A stretch of DNA of 64,000 nucleotides, from assembly GCA_963834365.1 (NCBI GenBank), contig CAWIBS010000028.1, positions 28,142-92,141 on the forward strand, read 5' to 3'. A model generated the notes under the pieces. It was not told the origin of the DNA and did no database searches. It saw only the letters and a list, made by a program, of their open reading frames with translations. Position numbers and translations under genes: made by a program. Each line of letters begins with the position of its first letter. Position 1 is the first letter of the stretch. This stretch comes from CAWJAP01 sp963834365 (GTDB taxonomy: Bacteria; Acidobacteriota; Vicinamibacteria; Vicinamibacterales; Vicinamibacteraceae). Below, piece after piece: positions 59,191-64,000 of this stretch.

Positions 59191-59350
59191 ATGGAGCGGC
59201 TGGAGCGGCTGGAGCGGATGGAGCGGCTGGAGCGCCTCGAGCGGCTGGAGCGGATGATCAGAACTGGCGGTCCAAGCGTCCGTGCGGAGGATACCACTGC
59301 AATGGAGCGGCTGGAGCCGGGCTGGAGCGGCTCGAACGGCTGAGCGGCTC
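59191..59350. repeat. GAGCGGCTG tandem repeats, upstream pair of arrays
   Basis: The first array (59191-59254) reads as seven units of GAGCGGCTG and variants. A second, looser array (59303-59350) follows after about 50 bp. In-frame on the plus strand they encode Glu-Arg-Leu repeats, which no gene uses. They lie between the TIM-barrel start and the FAD-enzyme start, which diverge. Confidence 0.65.
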
Positions 59351-59440
59351 GATCGCCCTGTTCGCCGCGCGCTGGCCCCGTCGTTTGGTCGTACGAAGGA
59401 CTCGGCTGTCGAGGGCCATCAAAGGCCGGAAAGGAACGTC

Positions 59441-60712
59441 GTGACCGACTCGTACGATGTCATCGTCGTGGGTGCGCGCTGTGCCGGCTCTCCGACCGCG
59501 ATGCTCCTCGCCCGGCGGGGATACAAGGTGCTGGTGGTGGACCGCGCGACGTTTCCGAGCGACACCATCTCGACACATCTCATTCATCCGCCGGGCGTGA
59601 CGGCTCTGAAGCGATGGGGCCTGCTCGATAGCGTCGTCGCGACGGGGTGTCCGGCCATTCATACCTACGTGTTCGATCTCGGCCCATTCGCCCTGTCGGG
59701 GACGCCCGGCCCCGAGGAGGCGCCCGTGTCGTACGGTCCGCGACGGACCGTGCTCGACAAGCTGCTCGTGGAGGCCGCCACCGGAGCCGGCGCCAACGTG
59801 CGGGAGGGGTTCATCGTCGAGGAGCTGACGGTGGACGATGGCCGCGTGACCGGCGTTCGCGGACGCAGCAAGGGCGGCCCGGCGGTCACCGAACGAGCGC
59901 GGGTGGTCATCGGGGCCGATGGGCTCCACTCGATCGTCGCCCAGACCGTGAAGCCGGAGCAGTACCACGAGAAGCCCCCGCTCGAGGCGAGCTACTACAC
60001 CTACTGGAGCGGGCTGCCGATGGACGGCCGCTTCGAAGCCTACGACCGCGGCAACCGGGCCTTTGCGGCGTGGCCGACCAACGACGATCTGACGCTCGTG
60101 ATCGCTGGCTGGCCCATTGCGGAGTTCGAGGCCAACAAGCGCGACATCGAAGCCCACTGCCTCGAGGCATTCGAACGGGCGCCGGCATTCAAGGAACGCA
60201 TGCGTGCGGCCAGGCGCGAGGAACGGTTCGTGGGCGCCGCCGTGCCGAACTTCTTCCGCAAACCGTACGGTCCCGGTTGGGTGCTCGTGGGGGATGCCGG
60301 CTACAACAAGGACTTCATCACCGCGCAGGGCATCAGCGACGCGTTCCGCGACGCCGAGCTGTGCGCCACCGCGCTGGACGACGCGTTCTCCGGCAGGCAG
60401 TCGTTCGATATCGCCATGGCGGCGTATCAAGCGACCCGCGACGAGCACGTCCTGCCGACCTACGAGTTCACGTGCGAGTTTGCCGCCTTCGCACCGCCGT
60501 CGCTCGAGCAGCAGCAGCTGTTCGCGGCCATGCATGGCAATCAGGAGGCGATGAACGGCTTCGTCCGGGTATTCTCGGGCGTCGTCTCTCCCGCGGACTT
60601 CTTCTCGGACGAGAACGTGCGGCGCATATTCGGAGCGGCTGGAGCGGCTGGAGCGGCTGGAGCGGCTGGAGCGGCTGGAGCGGCTGGAGCGGCTGGACGC
60701 CTGGACGGATGA
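59441..60712 (+). CDS. FAD-dependent oxidoreductase with tandem-repeat C-terminus
   Basis: A p-hydroxybenzoate-hydroxylase-type flavoprotein of about 423 residues: YDVIVVGARCAGSPTAMLLA is the Rossmann GxGxxG-like site, DTISTHLIHPPGVTALKRWG (class A monooxygenase region), VVIGADGLHSIV (DG motif), and WVLVGDAGYNKDFITAQGIS (GD motif). It is related to the geranylgeranyl reductase/tryptophan-halogenase-like group. The start is GTG at 59441 with AAGGA 6 bases upstream. The C-terminus is unusual: after RRIF it reads seven Gly-Ala-Ala repeats encoded by the GGAGCGGCT repeat, then GRLDG. The repeat is in frame and may add a flexible tail. Confidence 0.8.
   Translation: MTDSYDVIVVGARCAGSPTAMLLARRGYKVLVVDRATFPSDTISTHLIHPPGVTALKRWGLLDSVVATGCPAIHTYVFDLGPFALSGTPGPEEAPVSYGPRRTVLDKLLVEAATGAGANVREGFIVEELTVDDGRVTGVRGRSKGGPAVTERARVVIGADGLHSIVAQTVKPEQYHEKPPLEASYYTYWSGLPMDGRFEAYDRGNRAFAAWPTNDDLTLVIAGWPIAEFEANKRDIEAHCLEAFERAPAFKERMRAARREERFVGAAVPNFFRKPYGPGWVLVGDAGYNKDFITAQGISDAFRDAELCATALDDAFSGRQSFDIAMAAYQATRDEHVLPTYEFTCEFAAFAPPSLEQQQLFAAMHGNQEAMNGFVRVFSGVVSPADFFSDENVRRIFGAAGAAGAAGAAGAAGAAGAAGRLDG
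60632..60694 (+). repeat. In-frame GGAGCGGCT tandem repeat (seven exact units)
   Basis: Seven perfect GGAGCGGCT units end 18 bp before the FAD-enzyme stop. The 9-bp period preserves the frame and yields Gly-Ala-Ala repeats. Replication slippage in such an array changes tail length without disrupting the gene. Confidence 0.75.
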
Positions 60713-60755
60713 ACGACTTCGTAACGGGTTCCGCGCGATTCCTCCGTGCGCTGCG

Positions 60756-60802
60756 AGCCGTTCCAGCCGCTCTAGCCGTTCCAGCCGCTCCAGCCGCTCC
60801 AT
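60756..60802. repeat. AGCCGYTCC repeat, reverse orientation
   Basis: Five units of AGCCGTTCC/AGCCGCTCC, the reverse complement of the GGAGCGGCT repeat, lie 44 bp after the FAD-enzyme stop. Together with 60632-60694 they form two arms that could pair. Confidence 0.65.
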
Positions 60803-60879
60803 CGTCCGTGTGAGCCGCTTCGATCGCCGATCACGCATTGCCGATCGAGCCACGAGCCTGGCTCGGGAGGTGTGCGGCG

Positions 60880-61617
60880 ATGCGTCTGGCAATCGGGCTC
60901 GCTGTGCTGGCCATGATCGCGGCTGGTGCGCCCTCCGCGGCGGCGCAGCCGCCAACCGCAGCCGCGGATGACGACAGCGGCTTCGAGCAGCTCGGCTTCT
61001 TCGTGGACGTCGCGATGGCGCGCTACCGGCTGCGGTCGGAGACGATCGATGGCGATGCCGGCGTCCCGGTCGTCGCCGCCGGCGTCCAGTGGAGCCCTCG
61101 TTTCAGCCTTCGAGTCGAAACGACGGTTGGCCGGCTCGATTTCACCCGTACGCGCCGTGCGAGGTTCACGCTGAATGGCGGCAGCGACGCCGTCGATGCG
61201 GTGTTGCGGCAGCTGTCGCGTGAAGAGATCGAGCGGCTGTGGCCCGAAACCGACCTCGAGGTGCGACGACATGTCCGTAGCGTCACCTCGATCCTGGCGG
61301 CGGCTCACCAACAGCTCGGATCGCGGGTCAGACTGGCGCTGCTGGCCGGCCTGACCCTCCAGCGGGAGACCAGCCGCGAGCAACGCGTGGACCCGACGCT
61401 GCTCGATCTCTCACCACGATACGAGTTCACGACGCACGTGACCGAGTCGAGCCGGACGCAGGGCCTGCTCGGCCTGGGCATCGACGTGGACGTTCGACTG
61501 ACCCGGCGGCTCTCCGTGGTGCCGCAGGTCCGCTTCGACGTCGGCGAGGATGCCAACGACCCCGATGACGGCATCACGGTGATCCGGCCGGGCATGGCCC
61601 TTCGGTGGACGTTCTGA
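60880..61617 (+). CDS. Outer-membrane beta-barrel-like protein
   Basis: The intact 245-residue product has a signal peptide (AIGLAVLAMIAAGAPSAAAQ), an alternating hydrophobic/polar middle (FFVDVAMARYRLRSETIDGD, FSLRVETTVGRLDFTRT, RVRLALLAGLTLQRETSRE, RRLSVVPQVRFDVG) and a C-terminal Phe in ALRWTF, all typical of an outer-membrane barrel of about eight to ten strands. No named family is recognised. GGGAGG is 9 bases before the ATG at 60880; the upstream in-frame start at 60838 is not needed. It converges on the M23 gene. Confidence 0.65.
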   Translation: MRLAIGLAVLAMIAAGAPSAAAQPPTAAADDDSGFEQLGFFVDVAMARYRLRSETIDGDAGVPVVAAGVQWSPRFSLRVETTVGRLDFTRTRRARFTLNGGSDAVDAVLRQLSREEIERLWPETDLEVRRHVRSVTSILAAAHQQLGSRVRLALLAGLTLQRETSREQRVDPTLLDLSPRYEFTTHVTESSRTQGLLGLGIDVDVRLTRRLSVVPQVRFDVGEDANDPDDGITVIRPGMALRWTF

Positions 61618-61647
61618 CGCTTGCCCGGCGGGCGGCAGCAACCGCCG

Positions 61648-62526
61648 TCAGTGGTCTGCCTCGGCCAGGCTCACGAGCGAGAGCGGGTCCACGCGTGCGC
61701 CGTGCAGACGCACCGACCAGTGGAGGTGCGGGCCTGTCGAGCGTCCCGTCGACCCGACGTCGCCGAGGCGCGTCCCCCGGCTCACGCGCACCCCCTCCTC
61801 GACCGCGACGCGATCGAAGTGCGCGAAGAGCGAATAGATGCCGCAGCCATGCGCGATGACGACTGTCTGACCGGTGAAGTAGAGATCGGCGACCAGGGCG
61901 ATCTGGCCGTTCGCGGGGGCAACGACCGGAGCGCCACGCTGGCTCGCGAAGTCCACGCCGTTGTGCCGGCTGCGCGGCTTGCCATTGAAGAAGCTGCGCG
62001 ATCCGAACGGCGAGCTGGGCGGGTCGGCAGAGGGTAGGGCAAACGCGACGGCCGGCGCATCCGGGCAGCCGGCGTTGGCGAAGACGGCTTCGAGACGCTG
62101 GCTCTCCTCGCGGATCCTGGGCAGCGCCGATGGCGGCGGATCGCTGAAACGCGGATCGACCTTCAGCTGACGCTCGCGAAACGTCTTCGGGAGGATCGCG
62201 AGCACGTGGCTCGCCTCGACCCGCGTACCGCTTTGCGTCGAGCCGTCGAGCGTCACCGCATGCTCGCCGGGCGTCGTCTCGACATCGACACCCACGAGTC
62301 CGGTCCACTCGTCGGCGGCGGAGCCCTGCCAGAACGTGATCCGGCGGCCGCCAAACTGGCCCTGGAGCGTCGTCAACGGCTCGGTCGTGCGCACCGTCAG
62401 CCGCACGACCTCGCCCGGCTGCAGCGCCCGCGCGCGATGCTCGACGCGCAGCCCGCCTCGGTCAGCGGTCTGGGCGCCGCCCCCGGTCACCGCGAGTGCG
62501 AGCCATGCGCTGAGCACCCGCCACAT
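61648..62526 (-). CDS. M23-family (LytM-type) peptidase
   Basis: This intact 292-residue protein has a signal peptide (VLSAWLALAVTGGGAQ), two Ig-like strands and a C-terminal LytM domain: RHNGVDFA (H188, D192), VVAPANGQIALVADLYFTG, IAHGCGIYSLFAHFD and GPHLHWS (H267, H269). All four zinc positions are present, so it should be an active endopeptidase on peptidoglycan cross-links, probably in the periplasm. It starts 3 bp after the TauE stop on the same strand, forming an operon. Its 3' end converges on the beta-barrel gene. Confidence 0.9.
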   Translation of the reverse strand: MWRVLSAWLALAVTGGGAQTADRGGLRVEHRARALQPGEVVRLTVRTTEPLTTLQGQFGGRRITFWQGSAADEWTGLVGVDVETTPGEHAVTLDGSTQSGTRVEASHVLAILPKTFRERQLKVDPRFSDPPPSALPRIREESQRLEAVFANAGCPDAPAVAFALPSADPPSSPFGSRSFFNGKPRSRHNGVDFASQRGAPVVAPANGQIALVADLYFTGQTVVIAHGCGIYSLFAHFDRVAVEEGVRVSRGTRLGDVGSTGRSTGPHLHWSVRLHGARVDPLSLVSLAEADH

Positions 62527-62529
62527 GGT

Positions 62530-63258
62530 TCAGGGCCACGACGTCACGAGCAGGTGGAGCGACGTGATTCCGAGCAGCACCTGCACGATGACGTCGAAAT
62601 GCCGCTGCGGCACCAGACGGTTGGTGGCCCAGCCGGCCGCGACGCCGAGCGGGATCACCGGCAGGAGCTTGAGATCCTGAGTCAACGTGTCGGCGGTGAT
62701 CAGTCCCGACCAGACGTACGGCGGCACCTTGAGCAGGTTGACGACGGTGAAGAACACGGCGTTGGTCGCGACGAACGCGTTCTTCGGCATGCGCTGCGCG
62801 AGCAGGAAGAGCGCGAAGATCGGTCCGGCTGCGTGGGCGACCGCGGAGGCAAAGCCGGCCGCCACGCCGACGAGCAGCGCATCCACGGGTCGGGGCCGAT
62901 ACACCGCGTGAGGATACCAGCGCGCGCGAATCGCCAGCAGCGCGACCATCGTCAGTCCGACGACGCCGATCGCCAGCGCCAGCGCGCGATTCGAGACCCG
63001 CGACACGAACAGCATGCCGCCCCCGATTCCGAGCAGCGCACCGATGAGCGGATGGCGGATGCTCGTGGTATCCCACTGCTTCCAGTACGCGCCCAGTGTG
63101 AACGCATCGGCGACGCAGAGCAGCGGAAGGATGAGGCCGATGGCCGCCCGGGCCGGGACTGCCATGGCCACGAGCGGTGTGGTGAGCATGCCGAGACCGG
63201 CGGCGAAGCCTGCTTTCGAGAGACCGATGAGGAAGGCACCCAGGAGAGGAAACCACAT
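62530..63258 (-). CDS. TauE/SafE family sulfite exporter-like permease
   Basis: A 242-residue integral membrane protein with about seven helices: WFPLLGAFLIGLSKAGFAAGL, AAIGLILPLLCVADAFTLGA, HPLIGALLGIGGGMLFVS, ALALAIGVVGLTMVALLAI, VDALLVGVAAGFASAVAHAAG and FDVIVQVLLGITSLHLLV. The GLSKAGFAAG segment in helix 1 and the AHAAGP motif match the TauE/SafE family, which exports sulfite, sulfoacetate or similar anions. The start at 63258 is the first Met of helix 1. It is the first gene of the two-gene unit with the M23 peptidase. Confidence 0.85.
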   Translation of the reverse strand: MWFPLLGAFLIGLSKAGFAAGLGMLTTPLVAMAVPARAAIGLILPLLCVADAFTLGAYWKQWDTTSIRHPLIGALLGIGGGMLFVSRVSNRALALAIGVVGLTMVALLAIRARWYPHAVYRPRPVDALLVGVAAGFASAVAHAAGPIFALFLLAQRMPKNAFVATNAVFFTVVNLLKVPPYVWSGLITADTLTQDLKLLPVIPLGVAAGWATNRLVPQRHFDVIVQVLLGITSLHLLVTSWP

Positions 63259-63405
63259 TGGCGCTGACGATACACTAGCCCCCTGCGGGCCGACCGGGGT
63301 ACGAGCCACGAGGAACGACTGAGGATTAGAGTGAACAGGGCCACGGACGCCTGAGCCCTGGGCCGACATCGTTTCCCGGGCGAGGGCGTTCTGCGAGGTG
63401 TCAGT

Positions 63406-64000
63406 ATGGCGCAAACGCAGCGGCCGATTCTCGCGGCGACCGACCTGACGCCCTCGGGCGACGAGGCGGTGCGTCAGGCGGATCGTCTCGCGCGGCGGGA
63501 CGGCTGTCCGCTGATGGTCCTCGGCGTGGTGCCCAACCCGTTGAAGGACGATCCGGCGTTTCCCGATCTCGACGTGCATGTCTCGGCGCAGACGGTGGGC
63601 GTGCGCCAGCGGGCGGTCGAGTCCACGCTCGAGCGGGTGACGGAGCTGACGGGACGGGGGCCCGACGACTTCGTCCTGTCGATCGAGGAAGGGGTGCCGG
63701 CGACCGTGATCGTGGCGCGGGCCGAAGAGGTGGGCGCGGGCCTGGTGGTGCTCGGCGTGCACCCGTCGAGCGAGCGCGACCCTCATCCGCGCCTGGGTCC
63801 CGTCGTCGGATCGGTGATGCGGCATGCCCACGGTCCGGTCCTCCTGGCGCGGCCCGGTCCCACGACAGGTCGCATTCTCGTCGCGACGGACTTTTCGGAT
63901 CCGTCACTGCCGGCGGTCGAGGCCGCGGTCCTGGAGGCGCGCCGCCGCCAGACTTCGCTCACGATCGTGCACTGCCTCGAGCTCGGGTCGCTGGCGACCC
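63406..64000 (+). CDS. Universal stress protein, tandem domains (3' end cut by window edge)
   Basis: The open frame begins with ATG at 63406 (MAQTQRPILAATDLTPSGDE) and continues to the window end. The first UspA domain spans about residues 5-150 (ILAATDLTPSG, IEEGVPATVIVARA, LVVLGVHPSS, GPVVGSVMRHAHGPVLLARP); the ATP-loop glycines are partly conserved (GPVVGSVM). A second domain begins at about 158 (ILVATDFSDPS). Tandem UspA proteins respond to starvation, oxidative or membrane stress. The C-terminal third is missing from the window. GAGG lies about 8 bases before the ATG. Confidence 0.85.
   Translation, partial: MAQTQRPILAATDLTPSGDEAVRQADRLARRDGCPLMVLGVVPNPLKDDPAFPDLDVHVSAQTVGVRQRAVESTLERVTELTGRGPDDFVLSIEEGVPATVIVARAEEVGAGLVVLGVHPSSERDPHPRLGPVVGSVMRHAHGPVLLARPGPTTGRILVATDFSDPSLPAVEAAVLEARRRQTSLTIVHCLELGSLAT

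Noticed and set aside
59258..60955. 565-residue minus-strand open frame with Ser-Arg repeats
   Set aside because: It covers the FAD gene in antisense and its ends only translate the GAGCGGCTG repeats.

Overview
The window is GC-rich (about two thirds G+C by eye) and gene-dense, with no rRNA, tRNA or CRISPR array that I could see. Its gene families point to Acidobacteriota, probably a soil or sediment Vicinamibacteria-like lineage. The evidence is: two PadR regulators each followed by a giant orphan MacB-like permease (ADOP family), a Ser/Thr kinase and a winged-helix regulator fused to TolB-like propellers, Oar-type TonB receptors with an N-terminal carboxypeptidase-regulatory domain, a CRTAC1/UnbV protein, and several Tat-exported hydrolases. 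This is inference from family content, not from a marker gene.

Layout. 1-10.4 kb: a truncated sulfatase, an M48-like metalloprotease, a winged-helix/TolB sensor-regulator, a two-domain alpha/beta hydrolase, a methyltransferase and a PASTA-less Ser/Thr kinase with a propeller tail. 10.4-13.4 kb: PadR plus a truncated ADOP permease, then a CmoB-like methyltransferase. 13.6-22.8 kb: a decayed repeat-domain gene, a second large hydrolase, a Popeye-domain cyclic-nucleotide protein beside a dihaem cytochrome c, a GT39-like glycosyltransferase, an SRPBCC protein, an NHL propeller and a metallo-beta-lactamase-fold enzyme. 22.9-26.0 kb: a PcaB-like lyase and a divergent porin, abutting the stump of an M16 protease. 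26.0-36.4 kb: ADOP, PadR, a Tat hydrolase, a 14-blade YVTN protein, a lipoprotein, a second MBL enzyme and a SgcJ-like protein. 36.8-47.4 kb: two Oar-type receptors flanking a globin-like protein, a DGPF/ECF42 sigma pair and a TPR protein. 47.6-57.7 kb: a CRTAC1 protein, a Bax-inhibitor-1 protein, OmpA, a giant M28-metzincin double protease, and an operon of ROK-type kinase, PIG-L deacetylase and a small protein. 58-64 kb: DUF2277, a sugar isomerase-like protein, an FAD oxidoreductase, a beta-barrel, M23 peptidase plus TauE, and a universal stress protein cut by the window end.

Functionally the window reads as a heterotroph's accessory region: outer-membrane uptake (two TonB receptors, a porin), export of ester- and amide-cleaving enzymes (three hydrolases, sulfatase, PIG-L, M23, M28-metzincin), and many sensor-regulators. 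About half of the long genes carry one or more frameshifts whose two sides align smoothly with one family, so I treat most as single-base assembly errors and annotate the full span as one gene.

Non-coding features are unusual. There is a family of about 60-bp double-hairpin elements (40557, 54828, 57787, partial copies at 36386 and 41212), triple hairpins at 43.9 kb, and short tandem repeats of three unrelated units (about 9 bp AGCTACCAG, 9 bp GGAGCGGCT, 7 bp GTAGCCC) that sit at gene ends, sometimes as inverted arms and once in frame inside a coding region.
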